Assembly: GCF_001187915.1 (NCBI RefSeq)
Contig: NZ_LGIU01000085.1
Coordinates: 1 to 64,000 of the forward strand
From: Arthrobacter sp. RIT-PI-e
GTDB lineage: Bacteria > Actinomycetota > Actinomycetes > Actinomycetales > Micrococcaceae
Direction: 5' to 3'
DNA: 64,000 nucleotides
Made by a program: the position numbers and the translations under genes. The notes beneath the pieces were generated by a model, which worked only from the letters and a program-made list of their open reading frames with translations, did no database searches and was not told the origin of the DNA. This document shows, piece by piece, positions 9,018 through 17,504 of this stretch (position 1 is the first letter of the stretch; every line of letters starts with the position of its first letter).

Positions 9018-9397
9018 GGGGCGGCAGCTTTCGGGTTCGCGGGGAGGGGCGACGACGGTCCGGCCCCGGCCAGGAGGACGATCCGGCTCCGGTTCACCGG
9101 ACAGGACCGGGAACCGGGCGGGTCGAGGACCGCCTGTGACATCCGGCTGTCGACATCCGGTCGGCCCGAGCCGCACCTTGCGTCGGGACCGACCCCATCC
9201 TATCCTCCGGGACCTCCGGAGCGGGTGCTCCCGGTGCCCTGTTACGGGCGCACGCGGCGGAGGGTGTTCGTGTGAGACCGCACGGGTCGGTGTGTTCCGC
9301 GGCTAGACTCCCGGCAGGGGCTGTGACGCGGTGCCGCGCGGACCCCACCGTCACCCCTCCGCTCCCCGCAGCCGCCGCCACCACGAAGGAACACCCC
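9018..9397. promoter_or_regulatory. Divergent intergenic region
   Basis: About 380 bp between pgmB and the NmrA-like gene. A TAGACT box at about 9303-9308 could be the -10 of the plus-strand gene, and TAGGAT (complement, about 9197-9202) the -10 of pgmB. A 9-bp direct repeat GACATCCGG occurs twice around 9138-9160. No gene is recognised. Confidence 0.35.
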
Positions 9398-10306
9398 ATG
9401 ACCACGACAGTCCTGGTAGCCGGTGCCACCGGAGATCTCGGTGAGCGCATCGTCCGTGAACTCCTCCTCCACGACACCCGGGTGCGGGTGCCCCCCCGTC
9501 CCGGCGGGTCCCGTGCCGCCGTGCTTTGCGGGCCCCGCCGGGACCGCGTGGACGTCGTCGAGGCCGCCTACACGGATCCGGTGGCGCTCACCTCAGCCCT
9601 GCTGGGCGCGGACGCGGTGGTGTCCGCGGTGAACGGGACCCAGGACGTGATCCTCGACGCCCAGCGTGCCCTGCTCGCGGCCGCCGTCCGCGCCGGGGTG
9701 CCGCGGTTCATCCCCTCCGACTACTCGGCGGACTACCGACGGATCGCGCTGGGCAGCAACCGGAACTTCGAGCTCCGCCGGCAGTTCGCGGCGGATCTCG
9801 ACGCCGCTCCCGTCCGCGCCACCTCGATCCTCAACGGCGCCTTCACGGACATGCTCACCGGTCAGGCGCCCATGATCCTGTTCGCCCGGCGGCGCGTGCT
9901 GTTCTGGTCGTCGGCGGACCAGGTCCTCGATTTCACCACCAAGGACGACGCCGCCGCCGTCACCGCACGCGTGGCGCTGGACGAGGACGCCCCCCGCGTG
10001 GTCGAGATCGCGGGGGATCGTGTGACCGCCCGCGACGTCGCGCGCATCATGGGTGAGCTGACGGGAACGCCCTTCGGCCTGCAGTGGGCGGGTACCACGG
10101 GATCCCTCGCGGCCATGAGCAATCTCATGCGGCGGTTCTCGAGGACCACGGCCGAGCCCTTCCCGGCCTGGCAGGGCATGCAGTACTTCGTCAGCATGTT
10201 CAGCGGCCAGGCCCAGCTGCGCCATGTGGACAACGAGCGGTACGGACGGTGGGAGTGGACCACCGTGCGCGACGTCATCGGCGCCCATCTGGCCGCACAG
10301 GGCTGA
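9398..10306 (+). CDS. NmrA-like NAD(P)-binding protein
   Basis: 302-residue atypical SDR of the NmrA/isoflavone-reductase type. The N-terminal Rossmann loop is VLVAGATGDLGERI, followed by GADAVVSAVNG and RAGVPRFIPSDYSADYRR, which carries the family position of the conserved Lys/Tyr region. The C-terminal part lacks further motifs. ATG 9398 follows a GAAGGA ribosome site 7 nt upstream. The family includes redox-sensing regulators as well as true reductases. Substrate is unknown and neighbours give no hint. It stands alone as a monocistronic gene. Confidence 0.85.
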   Translation: MTTTVLVAGATGDLGERIVRELLLHDTRVRVPPRPGGSRAAVLCGPRRDRVDVVEAAYTDPVALTSALLGADAVVSAVNGTQDVILDAQRALLAAAVRAGVPRFIPSDYSADYRRIALGSNRNFELRRQFAADLDAAPVRATSILNGAFTDMLTGQAPMILFARRRVLFWSSADQVLDFTTKDDAAAVTARVALDEDAPRVVEIAGDRVTARDVARIMGELTGTPFGLQWAGTTGSLAAMSNLMRRFSRTTAEPFPAWQGMQYFVSMFSGQAQLRHVDNERYGRWEWTTVRDVIGAHLAAQG

Positions 10307-10402
10307 GCCCGGCACCCCGCGCTGCGGGGAGCGAGACCGACGCGTCGCAGCCCCGGTCCGTCCGGCGTCCGTCGTCGTTGGGCAATACCGGCGCGGCCTC
10401 AG

Positions 10403-10408
10403 TACTGT
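10403..10408 (+). promoter_or_regulatory. -10 box of a leaderless start
   Basis: TACTGT ends 6 nt before ATG 10415, where transcription would start at or next to the A of ATG. A TTGGGC -35-like hexamer lies at 10378-10383 (19-bp spacer). There is no ribosome site. Confidence 0.5.
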
Positions 10409-10414
10409 TTGACC

Positions 10415-11263
10415 ATGGCCTCCTCCCTCAGAAACAGCCGCGCTGCTGCGCTTCCCGCCAAGCTCTCCCGATCCTGGCTGCTGGCCTCCGCGGCGTCCGA
10501 GGACAACTTCATCCCGGCCCTGACCTCCGAGGCGGACTCCGTGGTCTTCGACATGGAGGACGCCGTACCCGCCGGCGGCAAGGCGGAGGCCCGCGAGCGC
10601 GTGGTCGAGGCGCTCTCCACGGGAATGACGGCGTGGGTGCGGGTCAACGGGATCGAGACGGACTACTGGGCGGACGATCTCGCCGCGCTCTCCAAGGCCC
10701 CGGGCCTGCGCGGGGTGATGCTCGCCATGACCGAGAAGCCGGAGCAGGTCACCCACACGGCCATGCGACTCACGGCCGGTACCCCCGTGCTGGCCCTGAT
10801 CGAGTCCGCCCTGGGCATCGAGAACGCGACGGCGATCGCCAGCGCCCCCGGCACCTTCCGTCTCGCGTTCGGCGTGGGTGACTTCCGCCGTGACACGGGA
10901 GCCTCGGACGAGCCCATGGCGCTCGCCTACGCGCGCGCCAAGCTCGTCGTCGCATCCCGCGTGGGACAGCTGCCCGGGCCGATCGACGGCCCCACCGTGG
11001 GGGCGCTCGGCGACACCCTGCTGGAGGCGTGCAAGGTCACCGCGTCCATGGGGATGACCGGCAAGCTGTGCCTGCTGACGGATGCAACGGACACCATCAA
11101 CCGGGGGTTGTCCCCGAGCGATTCCGAGATCAAGTGGGCGTCGGAGCTCCTGCGGGAGCACGAGGCGGGCGCCATCGTGGGCGACGGCTCCTACCTTCCC
11201 CGTCTGGCCCGCGCCCAGAAGATCTCCTCGCTCGCGGACTCCTACGGGCTCTGGAACGCCTGA
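10415..11263 (+). CDS. HpcH/HpaI aldolase / citrate-lyase beta-like protein
   Basis: 282-residue CitE-like lyase with a TIM-barrel fold; members cleave or form C-C bonds on CoA thioesters or oxo-acids with Mg2+. Visible motifs are SVVFDMEDAVPAGGKAEAR (metal-binding acidic residues), AWVRVNGIETDYW, LALIESALGI and LAFGVGDFRRDTG, all in family order. ATG 10415 was chosen; a TTG two codons earlier is possible. No ribosome site exists and the -10 box sits so close that the mRNA is probably leaderless. No lyase alpha or gamma subunits lie nearby, so it is not part of a citrate lyase complex. Substrate is unknown. Confidence 0.87.
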   Translation: MASSLRNSRAAALPAKLSRSWLLASAASEDNFIPALTSEADSVVFDMEDAVPAGGKAEARERVVEALSTGMTAWVRVNGIETDYWADDLAALSKAPGLRGVMLAMTEKPEQVTHTAMRLTAGTPVLALIESALGIENATAIASAPGTFRLAFGVGDFRRDTGASDEPMALAYARAKLVVASRVGQLPGPIDGPTVGALGDTLLEACKVTASMGMTGKLCLLTDATDTINRGLSPSDSEIKWASELLREHEAGAIVGDGSYLPRLARAQKISSLADSYGLWNA

Positions 11264-11920
11264 CCCCGCCGGCGATCCTCTGGGTCGTCTGCGCAGGGGC
11301 GGACTCCGGGCTCCACCACGCGGAGCGGCACGGCCGTCAAGCGAACGACGGGGTGCACGCGTCCACGGCCCACCGCTCTCCGGGAATCATGTGATGCTCG
11401 AGCGTGATCCGGCTCCCTGGAACCACATCGGTGAGGGAGTCCCATTTCCGCAGTCCTGCCGTACTCCTGCCGCGATGAACGCGTCGAGCTGCACTTTCGC
11501 ATCCCGGGCGGATGTGCTCGCGCGGGTGTTTCCGACATACCTTCGTCGACCGGCATTCCTCGGACGATCCTCGCGGTACGAAGTCTGAAGCGTTCTGCTA
11601 CGACACGACTCTCCAGGACAGCCGAGCCCTTGAACGTCTGCGGAAGTCACGAAGCTCGAAGAGTACCGATCCAATCCGCCGATCATCCATCGCATGTGAT
11701 CGTGCGACCGGTCTCGACCAGTGGGCATCCCTCGGAACGCGTTCGGCAGCGCCGAGGGATGGACGATCGACACAAGCAGGGATTGGCAGCGTGGGCGGGC
11801 ATCAGACACGAGGCGTTCGCCTCTACCCGGGAACACCATGTTCTCGCAGCAGCGGGGTCGGTGTGACTGCGCTGCTGGTTCTGGTGTTACCAGCAGTTGT
11901 GCTTCTACCGTGCACCATAC
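11264..11920. other. Gene-poor region with recombinase remnant
   Basis: About 660 bp without an intact gene. The only recognisable content is the decayed serine recombinase segment at 11387-11545. The stretch 11560-11920 shows no recognisable coding similarity. Base composition looks less extreme than in neighbouring genes. Confidence 0.5.
11387..11545 (-). pseudogene. Serine recombinase (resolvase) N-terminal remnant
   Basis: The minus strand encodes YVGNTRASTSARDAKVQLDA followed by FIAAGV. This resembles the N-terminus of resolvase/invertase proteins (YvGYxRVSTxxQdxxlQldAl..AGV), with the catalytic Ser kept in the position of RVST. The similarity stops after about 30 residues and the frame then ends; there is no start codon in frame and no catalytic core. 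It is best read as the scar of a mobile element. Its similarity is judged by eye and a profile search would be decisive. Confidence 0.5.
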
Positions 11921-12285
11921 CTAGCACCCCAGCATCACTTTTTCGAAGCGGAAGGAGCGGTCAGGGCCCGGGTGGTGGGTGTGGCTGCGCATCGGTGGTT
12001 GGTGGCCGGGGTGGAAGAACTCGGCGATGCGAAACCCGCACCGGTTGACGTAGAAGTGGATGTTGCGCTGCTCGAAGTGGGGGGTATTCGTCTCCCATAC
12101 CCGGGTGCCGGGGTAGCGGGCCCCGATCGCTTCCCGGGCGCCGCCGCCAACTCCGTCCCCGTGATGACCGGCATCGATGAAGAACAACTCAAGTCCGCGT
12201 CGGCCGTGCAGGCAAGCCGGTCCATGCGGTCGTACGGCTCGAGCTCGACAAGTCGGAGGGTGGACGTCGGGGACTGCTCAGTCAT
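11921..12285 (-). pseudogene. GNAT acetyltransferase, truncated and frameshifted
   Basis: The start is clear (ATG 12285, MTEQSPTSTLRLVELEPYDR), but after about 30 residues the frame shifts. The second frame gives ELFFIDAGHHGDGVGGG, a shortened acetyl-CoA loop, and then RNIHFYVNRCGFRIAEFFHP, a typical GNAT C-terminus. The middle third of the fold is missing compared with intact homologues of about 150-160 residues, and the open frame ends at 11921. Internal deletion plus frameshift make this a true pseudogene rather than a sequencing error. It lies divergent to the efflux gene, sharing the 92-bp gap that holds the TetR operator. Confidence 0.75.
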
Positions 12286-12346
12286 GGAGGGTCTTCTCCA
12301 CAGGTTTTCACGAGGTCCGCTTCGGAGTACCAACGACACTTGACTC

Positions 12347-12366
12347 AACAGACCATTTGGTCTGTT
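12347..12366. promoter_or_regulatory. TetR-type operator before the efflux gene
   Basis: Perfect inverted repeat AACAGACCA (12347-12355) / TGGTCTGTT (12358-12366) with a 2-bp centre. It ends 11 bp before the ATG of the MFS gene, where a bound repressor would block transcription. The TetR gene immediately downstream of the pump is the obvious candidate ligand. Confidence 0.8.
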
Positions 12367-12377
12367 AGATTCCTCGC

Positions 12378-13883
12378 ATGAACAATGTCGAAGAGCAAGC
12401 GGCCACCAGAGCCACGACGAAGGAGTGGGCATCGCTCGGCGTCCTCACGCTGGCGGTCGGGCTGTTATCGGTCGACGGAACCGTTCTGGCGCTCGCCGTA
12501 CCCTCGATCAGCGAGGATCTGCGACCGACGAGCACCCAGGTCCTATGGATCGGGGACATCTACTCCTTCGCCCTCGCGGGCCTCCTCGTCACGATGGGGA
12601 ATGTGGCCGACCGGGTCGGACGTAAGCGACTGCTGTTGATCGGGGCCGCCTGCTTCGGTGCGGCGTCGGTGCTGGCGGCTTTCGCGCCGAGCCCGGAGGT
12701 GCTCATCATGGCTCGGGCCCTGCTCGGCGTTGCGGGGTCGACGTTGATGCCCTCGACGCTCTCCCTCGTGCGGGCCACATTCCGCAACCCGCGGCAGCGC
12801 ACCACGGCCATTGCCGTCTGGGCGGCAGGGGCCTCAGGCGGGGCCGCGGCAGGCCCCCTCGTCGGCGGCGCGCTGCTCGAGCACTTCCGGTGGGGCTCGG
12901 TCTTCATGATCAACGTGCCGATCATCGTCGTGATCCTCGTCGCAGGTGTCTTCCTGCTCGAGGAGTCGCGGGGTCGGGATCGCGCCGCGATCGATCTGCT
13001 CTCGGCCGGACTGTCCGTCACGGCGATCGTCCCGGTGGTGTACGCCGTCAAGCCCCTCGCCGGACACGGTCTGGAGTGGTCCGTGCCCGCCTCGGCGGTG
13101 CTCGGTGTGGTCGCGGGCGTCGCCTTCGTCCGGCGCCAGCGTCATCTCCGCACCCCGCTGATCGATCTCACGTTGTTCCGCGTCCCCGCGTTCACGGGGG
13201 CGATACTCGCGAACTCACTGGGCGTCTTCGCGTTCATCGGGCTGCTGTTCTTCTTCTCGCAGTACCTGCAGCTGGTCCGCGGACTCTCACCGCTGGAGGC
13301 GGGCATCCACCAGCTGCCCTCGACCGTCGCCTCCGTGACGGCTGTCGCCGTCGTGGGCCTGCTCGCACGCCGTCTCGGTCGTGGACGCGCCATCGGCGGT
13401 GCCCTCCTCGTCGCGGGTGCCGGTATGGGAGCCCTGGTGGTGACGGAGGGCTTCTCGACGTATGCCGGCATCGCCCTGTCACTCGTCGCCCTCGGGCTCG
13501 GCGTCGGGGTGTCGATGACGCTCGCCACCGACGCCGTCGTCGCGGCGGTACCTCGCGAACGGGCCGGAGCCGCATCGGCGATCTCCGAGACCGGGTACGA
13601 ACTCGGCACGGCCCTCGGTATCGCGGTCCTGGGGTCCCTGCAGATGGCCTTCTACCGCTCACAGCTGGATCTCGACGGCGTGCCCGCAAAGGACGTCGAC
13701 GCAGTCCGCGAGTCCCTCGCGAGGGCCTCGGACGTCCTGCCCCCGAGCTCGGAGGTCCTCTCTCGGGCCCAGGAGGCGTTCACTGTCGGTATGCAGCTGA
13801 CCTCCGTGTGCGCCGCCGTGCTCCTCGTCGTGGGGGGCGTCATCGCCCTACGGGTCATCGCCGCCGATGAGGACGCCACGTGA
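12378..13883 (+). CDS. DHA2-family MFS drug efflux transporter (QacA/SmvA-like)
   Basis: 501-residue inner-membrane proton antiporter with 14 predicted helices, expected to export lipophilic or cationic compounds. Seen: helix 1 GVLTLAVGLLSVDGTVLALA with the Asp of motif D1, the loop 2-3 motif A GNVADRVGRKRLLLIG, and motif C in helix 5 (AAGASGGAAAGPLVGG). The C-terminus ends with one more helix before the stop. ATG 12378 lies 11 bp after the operator and has no strong ribosome site. The stop overlaps the TetR start as GTGA, so pump and regulator form one operon with likely autoregulation. Confidence 0.92.
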   Translation: MNNVEEQAATRATTKEWASLGVLTLAVGLLSVDGTVLALAVPSISEDLRPTSTQVLWIGDIYSFALAGLLVTMGNVADRVGRKRLLLIGAACFGAASVLAAFAPSPEVLIMARALLGVAGSTLMPSTLSLVRATFRNPRQRTTAIAVWAAGASGGAAAGPLVGGALLEHFRWGSVFMINVPIIVVILVAGVFLLEESRGRDRAAIDLLSAGLSVTAIVPVVYAVKPLAGHGLEWSVPASAVLGVVAGVAFVRRQRHLRTPLIDLTLFRVPAFTGAILANSLGVFAFIGLLFFFSQYLQLVRGLSPLEAGIHQLPSTVASVTAVAVVGLLARRLGRGRAIGGALLVAGAGMGALVVTEGFSTYAGIALSLVALGLGVGVSMTLATDAVVAAVPRERAGAASAISETGYELGTALGIAVLGSLQMAFYRSQLDLDGVPAKDVDAVRESLARASDVLPPSSEVLSRAQEAFTVGMQLTSVCAAVLLVVGGVIALRVIAADEDAT

Positions 13884-14461
13884 GCGGCAGCCGGGGGGTT
13901 CGCCCCCTGCGTGATCGTGACCGGACGAGGGCGCAGATCCTGGAAGCCGCGGAACGGATGATCGCGGTACAAGGCCTGGCAGTGAGCGTCGCCGGCATCG
14001 CCCAGCGGGCAGGTGTCTCCAAGAGCGGGCTCCTGCACCACTTCCCCTCGCGGGAGGCGCTGCTCCTCGCTGTTGCCGAGCGGGGCCTGCAGGAGCTGAT
14101 CGACGAGGTCGAGCGGCACCTCGACCCTGCTGACACAACCCCTGGTCGGCGTACCCGGGCCTATGTCCGGACGCTCTGCGGAGACAGCCCGAGAGCCGCG
14201 GCCCTGTTCTCGCCGACCGCACTGCTCAACGCCCTTCTCACCGTCCCCGGTGCGCAGGCCCTGGTGCGCCAGGACGCCGAGTACTGGCGCCGGTTCTTCG
14301 GCGAGGACGGGCTCCCTGCGGCGCGCTACCTGGTGGTCCGTCATGCAGCCGAGGGCTTGGCCGCGGCCTCCACGGTCTCCCCCTACCTCACGCCCGATGA
14401 GCTCGCCGTGGCTCGCGGCGCCCTCCTCGACCTGGTCACCGCCGTTCCGGGTGGGATCTGA
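13880..14461 (+). CDS. TetR-family repressor of the adjacent pump
   Basis: 193 residues. The N-terminal TetR helix-turn-helix spans residues about 12-58 (RAQILEAAERMIAVQGLAVS, AGVSKSGLLHHFPSREALL). The C-terminal ligand domain is of the TetR_C_37 kind, with few fixed residues. GTG 13880 overlaps the stop of the MFS gene (GTGA), indicating coupled translation. The perfect inverted repeat in the promoter of this two-gene operon is the probable binding site, and a substrate of the pump the probable inducer. Confidence 0.9.
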   Translation: MSGSRGVRPLRDRDRTRAQILEAAERMIAVQGLAVSVAGIAQRAGVSKSGLLHHFPSREALLLAVAERGLQELIDEVERHLDPADTTPGRRTRAYVRTLCGDSPRAAALFSPTALLNALLTVPGAQALVRQDAEYWRRFFGEDGLPAARYLVVRHAAEGLAAASTVSPYLTPDELAVARGALLDLVTAVPGGI

Positions 14462-14466
14462 GCCCA

Positions 14467-14486
14467 CCGAGCGCCGCGGGGCTCGG
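14467..14486 (+). terminator. Hairpin after the tetR gene
   Basis: CCGAGC (14467-14472) pairs with GCTCGG (14481-14486), 6 nt after the stop codon. The stem is short and there is no T-tract. Confidence 0.35.
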
Positions 14487-14757
14487 ACTCCCGACCACCC
14501 TTGCAACACGATGAGGTGGGCGGACGGGAATGTGGGCGAGCCTCGGTGGTCGCGTCAGGTCCGAGCCCGCGAGCCGCAGCCTGCTCGGTTGGGCTTCCAC
14601 CGACCCGTCGACGACCACCATCACGACCCTTACGACGACTGTGCGAAAAATCGCCGTCCGCTCCAGGGCCAGGTGGGGTTGTCGTACTCCCGGTCCCGGT
14701 GGTGCGACCAGCCAGAAGATGATCGGACCGACGATGCCATAAGCCAGTAGGAGCGCC

Positions 14758-14835
14758 GGCCGGAGCCGGCCTCGACCGGTCGAGGAACACGTCCGGGTCC
14801 GCCGTGCGTACGACCGCAGACTCTTCTGCGGTCGT
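14758..14835. repeat. Cluster of three inverted repeats
   Basis: GGCCGG/CCGGCC (14758-14763, 14766-14771), a 16-bp perfect palindrome CCTCGACCGGTCGAGG (14770-14785), and an 11-bp stem ACGACCGCAGA (14810-14820) with its complement at 14825-14835 and a 4-nt loop. The last would fold stably as RNA in either direction. No gene is near enough to assign a terminator. Confidence 0.55.
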
Positions 14836-15165
14836 TCGGCCGTTCTTCACACCGTTCTCGTTGTTTTCCCGCACACGGCGGGGTCGAGCTCGAGCACCCC
14901 GACGGGGACCACGCGCGACAGCTCGGTCGATGATGCTCGTGTCTGCATCCGGCAAAGCTGCTCAGAGCGGTACTACCGGTCGGTGTCCTCGGAGGCGTCG
15001 CTCCCTGGAGTCGGAACATCGCCTGAGGGGCCGTCGTCGCAGTGACAGGTGGTTCACGGATCCCTGGCGCCCACATCACACGACGCCCACCTCCTCCGGG
15101 GCGCCTGTACACCCCGACCGAATCCGAACTGTGTGAGGACAATTTCGAGTACCCCGGAAACGACG

Positions 15166-15204
15166 GCCGTGGAAGCCACCGAGTTCTGCCGTGGCTTCCA
15201 CGGC
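15166..15204. repeat. 14-bp perfect inverted repeat
   Basis: GCCGTGGAAGCCAC (15166-15179) and its exact complement (15191-15204) are separated by 11 nt. It could be a strong hairpin, a transposon-end relic or a terminator. It stands outside any gene. Confidence 0.65.
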
Positions 15205-15348
15205 GACTATCACGACCATGGTCACATCAAGCGTTCGGACGACGGTGACGGTACCTCTGCTCATCGTCCGAAGCTTGACCCGTGCAGGCGGGACCCGCCG
15301 GAGACGGGACCGAGTGACTCATGACGAGTGGTCCAGCGGAAGCGCGGT

Positions 15349-15810
15349 TCAGCGTGCGTCGATGAAGGTGGGGTGTTGATCCATCGGGTGAGGGCGCCGA
15401 GGTGTGCGTCGTGGGAGACGTCGGCGGGTTCGGCACGGTTGTCCTCGTGCCGCGGTGGGTGAACGGGATCGTCTGCTCGTCGGTGAACATGCCGTGTTCG
15501 GCGTAGAGGGCCGGGGTCGGGGCGGTGATACTCGTCCATTCCTCCCAGCAGGGTCCCATGATGACGGTGATCGCCCGGGCCATCACGCCCGCATCGAACC
15601 GCGGCCACGAACCATCGTCGCGTTCTTCGACGTTCGCGACCCACGCAGACGCAGGAGGGCGGTCCCCGAGAGTGGCCCACGAGGACGACTTCTCGGCCGG
15701 TGGAGTGTGGGTGTCAGGAGAGGAATTCCCGGCTGCCACCGGCGAGTCCATGAAGTATCACCACCGCCGGATCGGCGCCGTCGAGGACGGTGCAGGTCGT
15801 GCTCACACCC
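15349..15810 (-). pseudogene. Alpha/beta hydrolase remnant
   Basis: Minus-strand pieces of one hydrolase in the expected order but in different frames. GADPAVVILHGLAGGSREF is the oxyanion region after strand 3, then REVVLVGHSRG is a degraded nucleophile elbow. Next comes MGPCWEEWTSITAPTPALYA with EHGMFTDEQ, the region before the acid residue, and SHDAHLGALTRWI is the catalytic-His region. The ancestral stop is at 15349. At least two frameshifts and a large loss between the N-terminal and central parts are needed to explain it, so it is not functional. A substrate cannot be assigned. Confidence 0.75.
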
Positions 15811-16080
15811 CGTGGGAGACGATTCCCTGCGTCAACTCGGCCGTCCAGTGCTCCCAGGGCGAATTCTCCGCGTTCGTCGAGGAGCGCTGCAGGATCGCGC
15901 CGGATGGGGATGATGCCGTCCTCACCGGGGTGGAGGGGTCTGCTGTGTGGTGGAGCGTGGGATCGGTTCATGGGTCCCGGGCCGGGTTTCATGACACCGA
16001 CCGGTGTGGTCGAGGATCCGGTGGTCAGTGGCATGGAGCGGGTGGAGCTCGAGGAGCACATCGCCCGTGAGAGATGGCAC

Positions 16081-16112
16081 GAGCCCTGTTTCCGTTGCCG
16101 GAAACAGGGCTC
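16081..16112 (-). terminator. Strong 14-bp hairpin after the YrzE-like gene
   Basis: GAGCCCTGTTTCCG (16081-16094) pairs perfectly with 16099-16112 around a TTGC loop. It lies 52 bp downstream of the stop of the minus-strand membrane protein gene. It lacks a T-tract, as often in actinobacteria. Confidence 0.65.
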
Positions 16113-16164
16113 GTGGTGTGAGCGACGTATCTGCCTCTTCGTCCAGCAGGAGTATGTCGTCGGG

Positions 16165-16911
16165 TTACTTGCGGGTGGTGTGCTCGTCGATGCGTGAAGT
16201 GCTGACGGAGCGTGATCCGAGGAGTCCGGTGAAGGAGGCCACGACTGCGCCGATCAGGAGGCCGAAGAAGGTCCACAGGGTCCCTGCGGCCGCGGTGTCG
16301 GCTGCTTCTTCGGCTTCGGGGGCGTTCTCCTGTGCGGTTCGGGCCACCTCGTCCTGTGCGTCGGAGGCTGCCTGGCTGGCTTCTGCGGCGCTGACGTCAG
16401 GAGCGGCGTCGGCGGCCTGCTGGGGGTTCTGCGTCACGGCGTCACTGACGGTGGAGGCGGTGGATCCGAGGATGCTGCCGGCGGCGCCCAGGACATTGCC
16501 GACCAGCAGGCCGGCGAGTACCACGATGGCCAGCAGGGACGTGGCCCAGGTGAGGAAGCCGTGGATGAGGCCGCTGCGGGCCGAGAGGGCGCCGGCGACG
16601 TATCCGCCGGCGGCCAGGGCGAGGGCCAGGGTGATGATGGAGGAGATTCCGGTGGCGATTCCGACGCCCTCGCCGGGATTACCTGAATCCAGGTCCGCCA
16701 GACCCAGACCGAGGGTCGCGGTGATGAGGGAGAGCAGGATGGTCAGGGCCAGGAACGTGACGACGCCGGCGATCACCGCTCCCCAGGAGATGTTGCGGAG
16801 GCTACCGGGTCGGTCGTCGCCGAAAGCGGCTTCTTTCCATGAGGTCCTCGGTGTTACGGAGACTTCGTGGGACGAAGCGCGACCGGCCTTCGAGGGTGTG
16901 GTGCTGGGCAT
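16165..16911 (-). CDS. YrzE-like multi-helix membrane protein
   Basis: 248 residues with a hydrophilic N-terminus of about 38 residues. There are four predicted helices: about 42-68 (SWGAVIAGVVTFLALTILLS), 88-108, 115-145 (HGFLTWATSLLAIVVLAGLL) and 212-233 (LWTFFGLLIGAVVASFTGLL). An Ala/Glu-rich stretch at about 160-205 (SAAEASQAASDAQDEVARTA) lies outside the membrane and may be coiled. The arrangement resembles YrzE/PhnA-like membrane proteins of unknown function. A second protein with the same ARSGLIHG-type helix pattern lies at 24289-25245. It sits in a stress-gene neighbourhood (csbD, marR, glsB). Confidence 0.75.
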   Translation of the reverse strand: MPSTTPSKAGRASSHEVSVTPRTSWKEAAFGDDRPGSLRNISWGAVIAGVVTFLALTILLSLITATLGLGLADLDSGNPGEGVGIATGISSIITLALALAAGGYVAGALSARSGLIHGFLTWATSLLAIVVLAGLLVGNVLGAAGSILGSTASTVSDAVTQNPQQAADAAPDVSAAEASQAASDAQDEVARTAQENAPEAEEAADTAAAGTLWTFFGLLIGAVVASFTGLLGSRSVSTSRIDEHTTRK

Positions 16912-17097
16912 GGGAGCTCCTGAAAGAGGTGGAGGTCATCCCCGGTGGATGAAGGGTACGCGGGGATGATGTGAGTAAGGGTATTGATGCGTATCCATGC
17001 GGGCGTGCGAGGGCTGCGCGGGTCTCGAGGAGAACTCCGGAGGGCTGTCCCGGCTCGCCTGGTGCAGGTGGGGGCAGATGTGGTCGAGCAGGCGTCA

Positions 17098-17137
17098 GGG
17101 ACCACCCGACAGCGTGGGGGTGGTGTCGGGTGGTCCC
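17098..17137. repeat. 14-bp inverted repeat
   Basis: GGGACCACCCGACA (17098-17111) and its complement (17124-17137) with a 12-nt loop, between csbD and the YrzE-like gene. It may be a second terminator or an RNA processing site. Confidence 0.5.
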
Positions 17138-17157
17138 CGACCTCCGCCTGACCTGGA

Positions 17158-17188
17158 CCACCTGGTAGTAAGGGGTAATACCAGGTGG
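17158..17188 (-). terminator. Terminator of csbD
   Basis: CCACCTGGTA (17158-17167) pairs with TACCAGGTGG (17179-17188) around an 11-nt loop, 14 bp beyond the csbD stop on the minus strand. Confidence 0.65.
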
Positions 17189-17202
17189 TTGCCCGGGGAT
17201 GG

Positions 17203-17373
17203 TTATTTGAACGCGTCCTTCACGTTCTCGCCGGCGTCCTTGAGGTTGCCCTCGGACTGTTCGGCCTGCCCTTCCGCCTGGAGACGCTCGTTATCGGTCG
17301 CATCCCCGTAGGCCTCCTTGGCTTTTCCGGCGACCTTCTCGGCGGCGTTCTTGATCTTGTCGTCCAGTCCCAT
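17203..17373 (-). CDS. csbD: CsbD-family stress protein
   Basis: 56-residue hydrophilic helical protein beginning MGLDDKIKNAAEKVAGKAKE and ending GNLKDAGENVKDAFK, the signature of the CsbD family. It is rich in Ala, Lys, Glu and Gly with no Cys. In Bacillus CsbD is a sigma-B general stress protein of unknown mechanism. A ribosome site (GAAGGAA) precedes ATG 17373. A terminator hairpin follows, so it is probably transcribed alone. It is divergent from the MarR gene, with the AT-rich island between them. Confidence 0.92.
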   Translation of the reverse strand: MGLDDKIKNAAEKVAGKAKEAYGDATDNERLQAEGQAEQSEGNLKDAGENVKDAFK

Positions 17374-17504
17374 GGCGTGTTCCTTCGTGTAGATGTTGCT
17401 GATGGATCGGGTCGGTGCACTGCTGTCATCCAGGGATGAGGGATCATCTCCGAGATCTGGCGGCTGGTGTGTCGCCGAACTCCTTGATCGATGTATCCAT
17501 CACC

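Larger units (their letters stand above)
14487..15348. other. Gene-poor region with several dyads
   Basis: About 860 bp in which no gene is supported: open frames are short and have no family motifs. A minus-strand GIVGPIIFWLV segment near 14720-14745 faintly recalls DUF4870 membrane proteins but breaks at once. Dyads are listed separately at 14758-14835 and 15166-15204. Confidence 0.45.

Noticed and set aside
5769-9176. A single 1135-residue fusion of phosphoglucomutase and GH65
   Set aside because: The joining stretch is the phosphoglucomutase C-terminus read in the wrong frame after a one-base loss; the GH65 has its own clear start at 8246.
14600-14760. DUF4870-like membrane protein remnant on the minus strand
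   Set aside because: Only GIVGPIIFWLV supports it; the rest is out of frame and too short to defend.
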